Positions 7,857 through 17,059 of a stretch of 64,000 nucleotides of DNA are shown one piece after another. The first letter of the stretch is position 1; each line of letters opens with the position of its first letter. Made by a program: the position numbers and the translations under genes. The notes beneath the pieces were generated by a model. It was not told the DNA's origin, did not search any database, and saw only the letters and a program-made list of their open reading frames with translations. This DNA comes from SHZL01 sp963784425 (lineage in GTDB: Bacteria; Pseudomonadota; Gammaproteobacteria; Xanthomonadales; SZUA-36), in contig CAWARM010000007.1 of assembly GCA_963784425.1 (NCBI GenBank), positions 186,001 through 250,000 on the forward strand, in the 5' to 3' direction.

Positions 7857-8010
7857 GGTTCCGACCTGTCCTGATTTATAAGGTCTGACCAAACTTCGGC
7901 CTAAACATTCCAACTACCTGCCGGCCAACTTGACCTCCCTGTCGGAGCCGCTGGTTTTATTATAGCGCACCTTGTTTCCATAAAACCTTGCCGTAAGTCA
8001 TGTCGGCCTG

Positions 8011-8172
8011 GTGGCCTGCAACAGAGAAAGTGGAAGAGGGATCGCGAAGGGATGGCGGTGGCTGGCGCCGGTCTGGAGCGAGGTTGATAGCCATAGCTAT
8101 CGGCCGAGTGAAGACCAAGCCAGGCGCCGCCAGATCGAGCGAGCTGCTTTCGATTTCTCTGTTACAGGCCAC
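8011..8172. repeat. MITE-like element with 19-bp terminal inverted repeats
   Basis: GTGGCCTGCAACAGAGAAA at 8011-8029 is matched by its inverse at 8154-8172 with one mismatch. The complementarity continues imperfectly inward, and the 160-bp interior holds smaller palindromes (for example around GATAGCCATAGCTATC). It ends 3 bp before the stop of the homocitrate-synthase-like gene. No gene is seen in the 7857-8175 gap. Confidence 0.6.
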
Positions 8173-8175
8173 TAT

Positions 8176-9378
8176 CTACCCGGTTGAGCACTGTGCCGTG
8201 ATTTGCCGGAATTCGTCGTCAGTCACCAGGCGTTGTGACTGGGAACCCAGGGCTTTGACCCTTGAGAGCACAGCAGGCACGCTCTCTGCCGGAATTTCAA
8301 TCCCCAGTTCCGTCGCTTTCAGGCGAATGCTGTCGAGGCCACTTTTCTTGCCCAGCACAATCCGGCGTTGGGCGGCGACAATATCCGCCGAGTAGGGTTC
8401 AATTGCTTCCGGGATATGGAACTGGCTGGCGACCGCCCCGCTTTCGCGCACGAACAGGTTCTCACCCACCACCGGTTTCCAGCCATCGATCTGGTAGCCG
8501 CCGGCTTTTCTGACCATGCGGGATACTTCCCGCGCCTTGCGCAGGTCCAATTCCACCGGCATGTTGTACAAACACTGCAGGGCCAAGGCAACTTCGCAGA
8601 TGTCCGCATTGCCGGCCCGTTCGCCCATGCCATTGATGGTGCCCTGGATCCAGTGGGCGCCGCCACGCACTGCTGCAATTGCGGACGAGGTAGCGAGACC
8701 AAAATCATTATGCCCGTGCCAGTGAATGGGAACGTGGGCGCCGACATGGGCGGCGATGTCCCGGATCATGGTTTCAACGGCTTCCGGCGCCAGTGCCCCG
8801 ATGGTGTCCACCACTGAAACTTCTTCTGCTCCGGTCTCCAGCGCCAGACTGTAAACATCTTTCAGGAATGCCTGGTCGGAACGCGTGGCGTCGACAGCAA
8901 AGAAATTCACCCGCATGTCATGATCCCGGGCGTGTTGTACCGCGTTTTTTACCCGTTCCTTCACTCCGTCCCGGGTAAATCCGTAGGCCTTCATCTTGAC
9001 GTCGCTGGTGGAGATTTCGATCAGTACCTGTTCGGTGCCGAGTTCGATATGTGCGTCCAGGTCGGCGATCACGCAGCGCGCGAAGCCCCAGATTTCGGCT
9101 GAAAATCCGGCATCGAGCATGCGTCGCACGGCCAGGGTGTCTTCTTCAGAAACGCGCGGGAAACCCGATTCGATGCGGCCCACGCCAAGGCTGTCCAGTT
9201 TGCACGCGATATCGAACTTTTCCTGCGCAGTGAAGACGACGCCAATCGCCTGCTCGCCATCGCGCAGCGTAGTGTCATAAAAGCGCACGGTACGGCTGCG
9301 GTCAAAACCACCCTGAACATTTTCGTGCTGGTTCAGGGGGCTGATCCACACCTGGTCTGCTCTTATTTTTTGACTCAT
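8176..9378 (-). CDS. Homocitrate/isopropylmalate/citramalate synthase-family (DRE-TIM) enzyme
   Basis: This 400-residue enzyme carries the DRE-TIM metallolyase set: FYDTTLRDGEQ at 33-43 (catalytic Arg39, metal Asp40), HWHGHND at 219-225 (metal His221 and His223) and GMGERAGN at 250-257. Family members condense acetyl-CoA with a 2-oxoacid, or run aldol cleavages. There is no LeuA regulatory domain, so it is closest in shape to NifV/homocitrate synthase or a lyase. It is the last gene of a five-gene operon and overlaps the preceding PuuE-like gene by 4 bp. In a catabolic operon it may process the carbon skeleton released by ring opening. Confidence 0.75.
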   Translation of the reverse strand: MSQKIRADQVWISPLNQHENVQGGFDRSRTVRFYDTTLRDGEQAIGVVFTAQEKFDIACKLDSLGVGRIESGFPRVSEEDTLAVRRMLDAGFSAEIWGFARCVIADLDAHIELGTEQVLIEISTSDVKMKAYGFTRDGVKERVKNAVQHARDHDMRVNFFAVDATRSDQAFLKDVYSLALETGAEEVSVVDTIGALAPEAVETMIRDIAAHVGAHVPIHWHGHNDFGLATSSAIAAVRGGAHWIQGTINGMGERAGNADICEVALALQCLYNMPVELDLRKAREVSRMVRKAGGYQIDGWKPVVGENLFVRESGAVASQFHIPEAIEPYSADIVAAQRRIVLGKKSGLDSIRLKATELGIEIPAESVPAVLSRVKALGSQSQRLVTDDEFRQITAQCSTG

Positions 9379-10313
9379 TTCCGGCTCCTGCTTTTTTGCG
9401 ACCCGCTGTTGTTCGAAGTGGCGTTCGCGGACGTACTGGCAGCGTCGCCATGCATGAACCAGTCATAAATCTCATCCGCTGTCGTAAACCACACATCCTC
9501 GTGCTTGAGCATGTAATCGTAACCTGCTTCAAAATACCTGATGCGATGCGGTGCGCCCATGATGTAGGGGTGCACGCTCATGGACATAACCCGGGGCTGG
9601 GTAGCGCCCTCCTTGTACAGGCGGTCGAACTGGTCGGTGAGGCGCTGCAGCCAGGTGTGTGATTCATGCTGGTGCACCACCATCATGGGCAAATCACTCA
9701 GTTCGAAGTTATACGGCATAGCCAGCATGGAACCGCTGCGGGTTTGCATGGGCACCGGATGCTCATCCATGGGCCAGTCGCAGACAAACCTGAAGCCGGT
9801 TTCGGCCAGGTAGTCGAGCGTTTCCAGGGTCTCATGCAAGCCCGGCCCCAGCCAACCCTTTGGCGCCACGCCTGTGTATTGCTTCAGGACATCGTAGGTT
9901 TGTTGAATCACCTCAGCCTGATTACTCACGGTATGCAAAGCCGCCTGTGCATAGCCATGACCGATAAAAGGCCAGCCGGCATCACGCATGGCGCGGGCTA
10001 CGGGCTCTCCGGCGCCCAGGCAGACCCGGGCATTGAGGGCCGCGCTGGCTTTAAGACTGCGTGCGGAAAGTGCATCCATCAAGCGCCAGATGCCGACGCG
10101 CATGCCGTACTCGTGCCAGGCCCAGTTCGGGATATTGGGAACGGTTACAACTCCCGCTGGCGATGAGACATACTCCCGCGCCACGGGTTTACTGATATCC
10201 CACTCCTCCACATTGACGATGGTGTAAACAGCGACGCGCGCACCGTTGGGGAGTTCCCACTTCGGGCGGCGGTTGATCGCTGAATATTCAAATCGCTGGT
10301 CAGGGTTGGTCAT
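9375..10313 (-). CDS. Polysaccharide deacetylase-like (PuuE/allantoinase-type) hydrolase
   Basis: The 312-residue NodB-fold protein starts with NGARVAVYTIVNVEEW, where the PuuE branch has its acidic metal motif. It ends with HPYIMGAPHRIRYFEAGYDYM then VWFTTADEIYDWF, the C-terminal pattern of PuuE-like allantoinases. Known relatives open cyclic amides or remove acyl groups. The N-terminal acidic residues are arranged differently from chitin deacetylases, and GWLGPGLHET replaces the usual GWRSP loop. It overlaps the downstream DRE-TIM gene by 4 bp (ATGA) and follows an M20 hydrolase by 15 bp. A cyclic-amide or ring-opening role fits the operon but is inferred. Confidence 0.75.
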   Translation of the reverse strand: MTNPDQRFEYSAINRRPKWELPNGARVAVYTIVNVEEWDISKPVAREYVSSPAGVVTVPNIPNWAWHEYGMRVGIWRLMDALSARSLKASAALNARVCLGAGEPVARAMRDAGWPFIGHGYAQAALHTVSNQAEVIQQTYDVLKQYTGVAPKGWLGPGLHETLETLDYLAETGFRFVCDWPMDEHPVPMQTRSGSMLAMPYNFELSDLPMMVVHQHESHTWLQRLTDQFDRLYKEGATQPRVMSMSVHPYIMGAPHRIRYFEAGYDYMLKHEDVWFTTADEIYDWFMHGDAASTSANATSNNSGSQKSRSRK

Positions 10314-10328
10314 GCTGTTGTGCCAGGG

Positions 10329-11600
10329 TTAGTTTGCCACTCCGCACAGCTTGAGCATGAGTTCGATATAGACTTTGGTGATATCCACCATGTCGCCGAT
10401 GTGCACATGTTCACCCTGGTGGGTCGAAAAGCCGCCGCCACCGGTACGGATACGTCCCGCCGAGCCGTAGTTCACTGTGGGGATGCCGTAGCGGTTCATG
10501 TGCGCAGCATCGCTGTACCAGGTTTCAGTGCCCATTTGCGGGGCCGTGCCAAGTTGATTCTTATGGGCTGAAATAATGCTCTGCACCAGTTCGTGGTCAT
10601 CCGGAATGGAAGTACCCGGAGCTGAAACAAATATTTCTACCTTGGTGCCCTCAAGCTGAGGATGTGCGCGAACGACTGCATTCACCATGTCGCGCACTTC
10701 CATGTAGGTACTCGTTGGCAGTTCGTCAGGCAAGGAGCGCACGTCGAGGTAAATGCTGCAACCATCCGGAGTGCGTGCCCCCCGCCACGGCCAGCCGCCT
10801 TCAATGGCTGCGACGTTCACCCGCGGACGGAAATCGCCCAGTGCATGTTTTTCTACATAGGCCGGAATCCAGTCGTGGATGGCATCCAGGACCAGGCGGC
10901 TCTTGTTGATCGCATTTTTTCCTACGTCCGACCAGGCCGTGTGGATCAGGTGGCCCGGCACGGTGATTTTGACCCAGGTAGTGCCGCAGTGGCGCGGAAT
11001 CAGCATCATGTTGGTGGGTTCACCGAGGATGCAGTAGTCGGCAACGGCACCGTGGGTGATGGCAAACTTGGTACCAACGCCATAGCCCTGGTACTGCCTC
11101 CCGTCAAAATTGTTCACCGGCGATTTTTCAATCTCACCGGCAACTCCCGCAATCACCACGTCTCCCCGCAGCCGGATGCCGGCCTTGCGAATCGACTCCA
11201 CGGCGGTCACGTAGGTCGCCATGGCACTTTTCATGTTGAACGTGCCCATGCCGTAAATCCACTCATCGTCGATGACCGTACCGCGACACTCGTAACCAAT
11301 CCCGCGATGCGCTTGTTCGGGGCCGAAGGAGGTATCCAGGTGGCCGTTGAACATCAGGGATTTCCCGCCGCCCTGGCCTTGCAATCGCCCGACGGCGTTG
11401 TAGCGCTCGTCCCCGATCGGTTGCAGGGTGGCATCCAGACCTGCGCCCTTGAGCACCTCGTGCACGGCCCTTGCCATATCGCCTTCGAAGCCTGTAGGGC
11501 TGGGAATATTGGTCAGGTCTACGGTGAGAGTTACCAGGCGCTCGCGGTCAATCTGGTCAACGGCCCGGGCGATGAGTTCGGAATGGCTTTTATTTGACAT
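10329..11600 (-). CDS. M20-family (ArgE/DapE-type) amidohydrolase
   Basis: The 423-residue cytoplasmic hydrolase has an N-terminal SPTGFEGD block, the metal motif NGHLDT (His87, Asp89) and a later dimerisation domain. Family members remove acyl or carbamoyl groups from amino-acid-like substrates with two metals. Two positions are unusual. GMGTFNMKSA has Asn122 where the bridging aspartate (normally DMKG) sits, and the catalytic EE region reads AGEIEKSP. This suggests a modified metal centre or lost hydrolase activity. It is translationally close to the FAH gene (4 bp) and the PuuE-like gene (15 bp). Confidence 0.75.
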   Translation of the reverse strand: MSNKSHSELIARAVDQIDRERLVTLTVDLTNIPSPTGFEGDMARAVHEVLKGAGLDATLQPIGDERYNAVGRLQGQGGGKSLMFNGHLDTSFGPEQAHRGIGYECRGTVIDDEWIYGMGTFNMKSAMATYVTAVESIRKAGIRLRGDVVIAGVAGEIEKSPVNNFDGRQYQGYGVGTKFAITHGAVADYCILGEPTNMMLIPRHCGTTWVKITVPGHLIHTAWSDVGKNAINKSRLVLDAIHDWIPAYVEKHALGDFRPRVNVAAIEGGWPWRGARTPDGCSIYLDVRSLPDELPTSTYMEVRDMVNAVVRAHPQLEGTKVEIFVSAPGTSIPDDHELVQSIISAHKNQLGTAPQMGTETWYSDAAHMNRYGIPTVNYGSAGRIRTGGGGFSTHQGEHVHIGDMVDITKVYIELMLKLCGVAN

Positions 11601-11604
11601 AAGG

Positions 11605-12528
11605 TCACTCGACTATGAAGGTGGTCAGCGTGCCCAGTTTTTCGACGGTACAGTCAATCCGGTCACCGGGCTTGAGGTATACCGGGTTTTTCATCCCGGC
11701 AATCACGCCGGGCGGGCTGCCACTGGTCAGGACATCGCCCGGTTGCAGGGTGGTGTTGGACCACCAGGACACCATGTCGGCAATCTTGTACACCATGTTG
11801 GCGGTGCTGGAGTTCTGCCGTTCCTCACCATTCAGGCGACACACCATCTTCAGGTTGTCAGGGTCACCCACTTCGTCCATGGTGACGAGGTAGGGGCCGA
11901 GCGGGCAGGAACCGTCAAAACTCTTGCCCAGCAGGATCACCTGGTTGGAATGCTCACGGGCCTGGATGTCACGCGCCGAAAGGTCGTTGAAGATGGTCAA
12001 ACCGGCCACATAGTCCAACGCATCTTCGCGCGCCACCCGGAATGCGGTCTTGCCAATGATTACACCCACTTCAATTTCGTAGTCGAGTTGCTTGGTGAAA
12101 TGGGGTACGGAAACCCGACCTTCGTGCGGCGATATGGACGAAGGGGCTTCCAGGAAACCCGTGGGGTGTTCGAAGTGAAAATTGCCCCAGTTATGCGATT
12201 GCCATTCGGGCTCGCTCCAGGTAGTCAGTTCTTCCAGGTGCGCGGAAAAATTACACGACGTATGCATGATTTTGCCGGGCTTGGGCACCGGCGCCTGCAA
12301 TTCGATTTGGTCGCTGGTGTACACCGGACCTTTGCCTTCGCTGGCCAACTTCCGCGCGAGCGCCATGGCTTCGTGCCCGAGTTCAAGGAATTCAATCATG
12401 TTGGCAGGCAAGCTACCGTTGCTGGCTGCATGCAGATCCAGCAAACCCTCATTTGGCAAACCTTGGGCCAGCACTACGCCGATAGTGGCCTTGCCGGTGG
12501 ACTTCAGACGAAAACTGGCGAGTTTCAT
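11605..12528 (-). CDS. Fumarylacetoacetate hydrolase (FAH)-family protein
   Basis: The 307-residue protein has the FAH C-terminal fold. LDYEIEVGVIIG gives metal ligands Glu151 and Glu153, and FNDLSARDIQ supplies Asp182. SGSPPGV and LKPGDRIDCTVEKLGTL complete the family pattern. Relatives hydrolyse C-C bonds of diketones, or hydrate, decarboxylate or isomerise catechol-pathway intermediates. It lies between the LLM oxidoreductase (13 bp) and the M20 gene (4 bp), with a GAGGA ribosome site. In this operon a late C-C cleavage or hydratase step is likely, but the exact reaction cannot be told. Confidence 0.82.
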   Translation of the reverse strand: MKLASFRLKSTGKATIGVVLAQGLPNEGLLDLHAASNGSLPANMIEFLELGHEAMALARKLASEGKGPVYTSDQIELQAPVPKPGKIMHTSCNFSAHLEELTTWSEPEWQSHNWGNFHFEHPTGFLEAPSSISPHEGRVSVPHFTKQLDYEIEVGVIIGKTAFRVAREDALDYVAGLTIFNDLSARDIQAREHSNQVILLGKSFDGSCPLGPYLVTMDEVGDPDNLKMVCRLNGEERQNSSTANMVYKIADMVSWWSNTTLQPGDVLTSGSPPGVIAGMKNPVYLKPGDRIDCTVEKLGTLTTFIVE

Positions 12529-12541
12529 GATTGCATCATCC

Positions 12542-13654
12542 TCAATGAGCGGCCGACGGTCCGGCCTTAAGATGGGGAACCACGTGCTCGCCCATCAGGC
12601 GGATGGTCTCCAGGTTATCTTTTTCGTTGGCTCCAACCACCTCCAGCAAGGGCAGGTTCAGCCCGGAGTCGACCAGTTCCTGGGTTATTTCCAGGCACTC
12701 GTCCGGCTCGCCTGAAATCACCGTGAAGCGGCGCATCATCTCATCGGTCACGAAGTGAGTCACTTTGTCATCCGTGCCGTCGGCAATTGCCTTGCGGAAT
12801 GGCGCCCAGGTTTCATCCGGCAAGCCGGAGCCACCGAGGATGATATTGTTCTTGATGTTGCGGATCTTGTTGACAATGTAGGTGCCGGTGTAGCTGCGTG
12901 TGGCATCGCGTGCTTTCTTGCCGTTCTTCGAGCAGGCGCACAGGATGACGCCGCCGACCGGGAAATCATCCGGCAGGGTCCGGTTCACAGACCTGGCGCC
13001 GTCCTGCATGTTTTCTATGGCATATCGTACAAAATGGGGTGCGGTCAGTCCGGCCAGCAGCATGCCATCACTTTCCTTGCCGGACAGTTTCTGCATCAAC
13101 GGGCCGGTAGCGCCAACATAGATGGGGATTTCAGTAGCCAGGCCCGCCGCAGCGCGATCATATGCAGGCATCTGGGATTTGAAAAATTCTCCGGCGTAGT
13201 TGAACGCCTTTCCCGACCAGACCTTGCGCATGATGTCCATGGATTCGCGGTGCACCGGTACTGGCTTCATTACTTTTACGTCATATTCCAGGTAGCCGAC
13301 ACCCACCATGCCCGCGCCTATGCCCATGATGAAGCGGCCGTTGGAAAGCTCATCGATCGCAGCCGCTTCATTGGCCTGTATGGTCGGATGCCGCATGTAC
13401 GGTGAGGTGATGCCGAGGCCAATGGGTATCTTTTTGGTTGCCATGGAAACCGCGGCCAGCGTGGTAAAACATCCCCGGGACTCCAGGCCGTACTGGCGGA
13501 ACCAGTGGTACGCTTCGGCAATCCAGAAGCCGCCGGCCATGCCGGACGCCTCGCTTTGCGCTGCATATCTTTGCATCGCCGCCAGGGGTTCATAGGATTT
13601 GAAAATTACACCCACTTTTGGGCTGACTAATTTTGGGCTGATTGGGGTGGTCAT
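12542..13654 (-). CDS. LLM-class (luciferase-like) flavin oxidoreductase, operon gene 1
   Basis: The 370-residue TIM-barrel protein has the LLM blocks WIAEAYHWF, IPIGLGITSPYMRHPTIQANEAAAIDELSNGR and PIYVGATGPLM. These bind reduced flavin (FMN or F420) for monooxygenation or hydride transfer. It is the promoter-proximal gene of the five-gene minus-strand operon and is divergent from an AraC regulator. An early oxidative step is the natural guess (RutA-type ring cleavage is the closest analogy), but the branch resembles F420-type Mer proteins as much as FMN monooxygenases. The N-terminus contains a 15-bp tandem duplication (TTTTGGGCTGA repeated at 13616 and 13631) giving the peptide repeat SPKLVSPKV. 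Confidence 0.8.
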   Translation of the reverse strand: MTTPISPKLVSPKVGVIFKSYEPLAAMQRYAAQSEASGMAGGFWIAEAYHWFRQYGLESRGCFTTLAAVSMATKKIPIGLGITSPYMRHPTIQANEAAAIDELSNGRFIMGIGAGMVGVGYLEYDVKVMKPVPVHRESMDIMRKVWSGKAFNYAGEFFKSQMPAYDRAAAGLATEIPIYVGATGPLMQKLSGKESDGMLLAGLTAPHFVRYAIENMQDGARSVNRTLPDDFPVGGVILCACSKNGKKARDATRSYTGTYIVNKIRNIKNNIILGGSGLPDETWAPFRKAIADGTDDKVTHFVTDEMMRRFTVISGEPDECLEITQELVDSGLNLPLLEVVGANEKDNLETIRLMGEHVVPHLKAGPSAAH

Positions 13655-13864
13655 TGATTACTCCTCTGAATTGTCACCGCAGCGGGCTTACGCCGCCACG
13701 GCGCCTTTTGGGCACTTGTCGAGTACATGCCAGGTACACTGTTGAGCACAAAGTCTACCGTACCATGTTAGGCCAGGGCGCGGCAGGGGTCTTGTCCGCG
13801 CAAGTAGGGGCCTTGACTGCAAGCGCAGGCCCTCGTGCCTTGACACGCCCCGCGGCTGGTCATA

Positions 13865-13892
13865 CCGTTTGGGTCCGGCCGTTTGGGTCCGG
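13865..13892. repeat. Perfect 14-bp tandem duplication between divergent genes
   Basis: CCGTTTGGGTCCGG occurs twice head to tail in the promoter region between the LLM operon and the AraC gene. It could be a double operator or a replication-slippage product. Nothing else is recognised in 13655-13924. Confidence 0.6.
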
Positions 13893-13924
13893 CTCAGCGC
13901 CCCCCTTGGAGATTCCCGCCACCG

Positions 13925-14938
13925 ATGCCCGCCCCAAAGCGCAATGCAGGAAAAGAACAGCCCTACATCGGGCCTGGCAGCGCTGTTGAGCAGCACACGG
14001 AGCTCAGGTCCTTGCTGGATATCGCCTCAAGCGCCATTTTCCAGATTCTCCCCCAGCCGATTTCCGCTGATTTTGAATATTACTCCATTACCCGCCATCG
14101 CCTGGCGCAGCTTTCGATTTACCTTTCCGCAAGCGACCCCTTCACGGTGCACCGGCGCAGCGAAGACATCAAGGATGACTCGGCGTTTGATTACCTGGTG
14201 CTGGTGCAGTTGGAGGGTAGTGCGGAAATCGAGCAGGGGGACGCACAGTTTTCCGTTAATCCGGACTCGCTGGCCATCATTCCCGGCGGCTTGCCCTATA
14301 CCCTGACGTTCCCGCAAACCGGCAGGCGCTTGCTGTTGCGGGTGCCGCTGCGGCTGTTTCATGAGCGCATTCTCGGGAGGCAGATACGCGACTTTGGCGC
14401 ACACGTCTTCAGCGGCGCCGGCCTGGTCCGGATCACCACGGATTTGCTCAAATCGCTGGTGATGCAGGCCAGCGACCTGACCGAGACAGAGCAATTCACC
14501 ATGGCCGAGGTCACCCTGAACCTGATTGCAGCGGTGGTGCACTCGCAAACGGGTCTGGATGAAAACCAACAGGGGAGTTCGCAGGTCGCTCGCATGAGTC
14601 GCATCCTGTCCTACATGGAAGAGCACTATGCCGACCACGATCTGACCCCTGCCAAGGTGGCCAAGGCCAATGCCGTATCGACCCGTCACCTGCATAACCT
14701 GTTCCAGCACTCGGGCATGACAGTCACCAAGTGGATATGGGAACGGCGCCTCAAGGCGGCGCGGGAAGATCTGTTGAATCCCGTCCTGACGGAAGAGAGC
14801 ATCACGGAGATCGCTTACAAGCGGGGCTTCAATGACTCAGCGCATTTCAGCCGCGCTTTCAAGGCGCGCTTCACGATTTCGCCCAGCCAGTTGCGCAAAA
14901 AATCCCGGCAGGAAGCCCCACAAAAGAACCAGGCATGA
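13925..14938 (+). CDS. AraC-family transcriptional regulator
   Basis: The 337-residue protein has a C-terminal double helix-turn-helix (about 235-330: LTPAKVAKANAVSTRHLHNLFQ and ITEIAYKRGFNDSAHFSRAFK). The N-terminal half is a cupin-like effector domain of the AraC_binding_2 type, with VQLEGSAEIEQGD and SLAIIPGGLPYTL. The ATG at 13925 is preferred to an in-frame start at 13883 that would add 14 proline-rich residues. It is divergent from the LLM-FAH-M20-PuuE-DRE-TIM operon and precedes two oxidoreductase genes, so it is the likely activator of the island. The inducer is unknown. Confidence 0.88.
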   Translation: MPAPKRNAGKEQPYIGPGSAVEQHTELRSLLDIASSAIFQILPQPISADFEYYSITRHRLAQLSIYLSASDPFTVHRRSEDIKDDSAFDYLVLVQLEGSAEIEQGDAQFSVNPDSLAIIPGGLPYTLTFPQTGRRLLLRVPLRLFHERILGRQIRDFGAHVFSGAGLVRITTDLLKSLVMQASDLTETEQFTMAEVTLNLIAAVVHSQTGLDENQQGSSQVARMSRILSYMEEHYADHDLTPAKVAKANAVSTRHLHNLFQHSGMTVTKWIWERRLKAAREDLLNPVLTEESITEIAYKRGFNDSAHFSRAFKARFTISPSQLRKKSRQEAPQKNQA

Positions 14939-15085
14939 ATCCAGTCCGAGATGGCCAACGGCGGGCATCTGTCCTGCGCCTTGCACAGTCAGACAAGGGG
15001 ACCTGCGTTGCCATCCAAGCCCGGTTGCAGGATTTCCGTTACTCTGAGCAGTCACAATCTTGAACGAACGGCCCCAAAAAACGGA

Positions 15086-15115
15086 TATGGGGAAAGCGGG
15101 TATGGGGAAAGCGGG
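15086..15115. repeat. Perfect 15-bp tandem duplication just before a start codon
   Basis: TATGGGGAAAGCGGG is repeated directly at 15086-15100 and 15101-15115. It duplicates a GGGGAAAG ribosome-site-like segment and an ATG in front of the first ketopantoate-reductase-like gene, creating three possible in-frame starts 15 bp apart. Confidence 0.75.
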
Positions 15116-15116
15116 C

Positions 15117-16092
15117 ATGAGCGAAATAAAACGCACCTGCGTAGTGGGCGCCGGCGCCATAGGTAGCCTGTTTGCAGGCCACCTGGGCAGCGTGGTGCAG
15201 TCAACCGTACTGACGCGGCGCGCTGAGCACGCGGCCCAACTCAATGCTGAGGGACTGCGGGTCAGTGGCAAATCAGACACGCATTGCCCGATTATCGCAT
15301 CCACCGATCCGTCCGACCTCGGTGATGTCGACCTGGTCATCATTGCCACCAAGGCCAATGCAGTGGAAGACAGTGCGCGCATCCTTAAAGGCCATTTTCC
15401 CCATGCCGCTGGTCATGACCGTGCAAAATGGCCTCGGCTGCGAGGAGCTGGTTTCGCGCTACGGTAACTGGCCGATCCTTTCCTCGGTCACGTTCATGAG
15501 TGGCCGGCGTCTTTCCGATGCCCATGTGGAATACGAACTGGATACCGCGACCTGGCTGGGTCCCTGGGCCGGCAGCACGGCGACCTTTGAGCAGGCCCAA
15601 GCGGTCGAATCACTGATCCGGGCCAGTGGCCTGAAGGCCGAGGCTTTTCCGGACCTGCGGCCTGCGCAGTGGTCAAAGCTCATCTTCAATGCCGTGATCA
15701 ACAGTGTTTCCGCCGTGACTGATCTGCCGCATGTAAAATCCTTCGCCGTGCAGGATAACCTTGCGGACCTGGGTTGCCTGGTGCACGCAGCCATGGACGA
15801 AGGCAAGCGCGTGGCGGCTGCCTGTGGCGTTGAGCTCTTTGAGGATCCCTGGCATATGAACGTCAAGGCCACCAGCCATGGCCAAACCGGCAACGAAGAT
15901 TACGCCCATGTTCCATCCATGCTGGAGGACGTGCGTGCGCGCCGGGCAACCGAGGTGGATTGGATTACCGGAGCAATCGTGCGCGCCGCCGCCCAGGCCG
16001 GGGTGCCGGCGCCCATCAATGAAACGCTGTATCGTCTGGTCAAGGCCCGCGAAAGCAGCTGGAAGCTCAAGCCGGCGGGTTCACACGCATAA
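15117..16092 (+). pseudogene. Ketopantoate reductase-like (PanE/ApbA family) gene with a +1 frameshift
   Basis: The N-terminal frame (CVVGAGAIGSLFAGHLG, a Rossmann NADPH motif) runs from 15117 but goes off frame in the CCCC run at 15399-15402. The adjacent frame carries the rest of a full-length homologue, from PLVMTVQNGLGCEEL to the helical C-terminal domain with WSKLIFNAVINSVSAVTDLPH (catalytic Lys and Asn context) and HVPSMLEDV. Removing one C restores about 325 residues. Without correction the first frame ends at 15467. Both halves look well conserved, so the lesion is recent or a sequencing error. The intact paralogue follows 28 bp downstream. Confidence 0.85.
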
Positions 16093-16120
16093 GCCACACA
16101 CATAACCCGAAGAGGTAGAC

Positions 16121-17059
16121 ATGAAAGTATGTATCGTTGGCTGCGGAGCGATCGGCAGCCTGTTTGCGGCCCATCTGGGCAGGCTGGAAGACGTGGAAGT
16201 ATGGGCCTTTGACCCGGATCAGGCACACGTCAATGCGATCAATCAAAATGGTCTCAGACTGACCGGGCTCAGCAATATCGTGGTGCCGGTCAAGGCCCGC
16301 ACCAATCCGGATGAAATTCCGGAGTGCGAATTTGGCATCGTGGCGGTCAAGACCATGTACACCCGTTCGGCGATGCAGGCAACGGCGCGGATTTTTCGCA
16401 ATGGCGCTGTTTGTTCCGTGCAGAACGGCATCGGCAATGAAGAATTGATTGCCGAGTATGTCGACCGCGTGATCCTGGGCACGACCTTCCCCGCCGGGCA
16501 TATCACGGCGCCAGGTGTGGTGAATCAGGACACCGGCGGCAAAACCTGGATCAGCCCCTTCCTGCCCAAACCCGCCAGCATGGACGAAGTGCGCTTACTG
16601 GCCGAGACCCTGATCCGGGGTGGAGCAGATATTGTCGCGATGGAGGATGCCCGTGGTGCCCTGTGGACCAAGCTGATCTTCAATTCAGCCTCCAACCCGC
16701 TGGCGGCGCTCACCGGGTTGCCCCACGGTGTGGCTTGCGACCAGCCCGGCGTGCGGCGCGTCATGCGGGCACTGGTCGAGGAGGGAAAAGCGGTTGCCAA
16801 AGCACTGGGCGTAACCCTCGATGGTGACCCGGATGCCTTGCTGGACTACGGCCGGGAAAAGGCCTACCAGCACCCTCCCAGCATGCTCACCGACGTGCGG
16901 CACAAGCGCCTGACGGAGATCGATGCACTCAACGGCGGTATCGCCCGCTTTGGTGAACAGACCGGCGTGCCAACGCCATTGAATGCTGCAATCACAGACA
17001 TCATCAAGGGCCTGGAATACTCCTGGCGCGAGGACGAGTGGAGGAACAAGAAACCATGA
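16121..17059 (+). CDS. 2-dehydropantoate 2-reductase-like (PanE/ApbA family) oxidoreductase
   Basis: The 312-residue protein has the N-terminal Rossmann motif VGCGAIGSLFAAHLG (6-20). VQNGIGNEE follows, then the C-terminal helical domain with ALWTKLIFNSASNPLAALTGLPHG (catalytic lysine) and HPPSMLTDVRHKRLTEIDALNGG. Family enzymes reduce 2-oxo acids to 2-hydroxy acids with NADPH. Two adjacent copies in a catabolic cluster suggest action on pathway 2-oxo acids rather than pantothenate synthesis. It overlaps the downstream M24-fold gene by 4 bp, so the two are co-translated. Confidence 0.85.
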   Translation: MKVCIVGCGAIGSLFAAHLGRLEDVEVWAFDPDQAHVNAINQNGLRLTGLSNIVVPVKARTNPDEIPECEFGIVAVKTMYTRSAMQATARIFRNGAVCSVQNGIGNEELIAEYVDRVILGTTFPAGHITAPGVVNQDTGGKTWISPFLPKPASMDEVRLLAETLIRGGADIVAMEDARGALWTKLIFNSASNPLAALTGLPHGVACDQPGVRRVMRALVEEGKAVAKALGVTLDGDPDALLDYGREKAYQHPPSMLTDVRHKRLTEIDALNGGIARFGEQTGVPTPLNAAITDIIKGLEYSWREDEWRNKKP

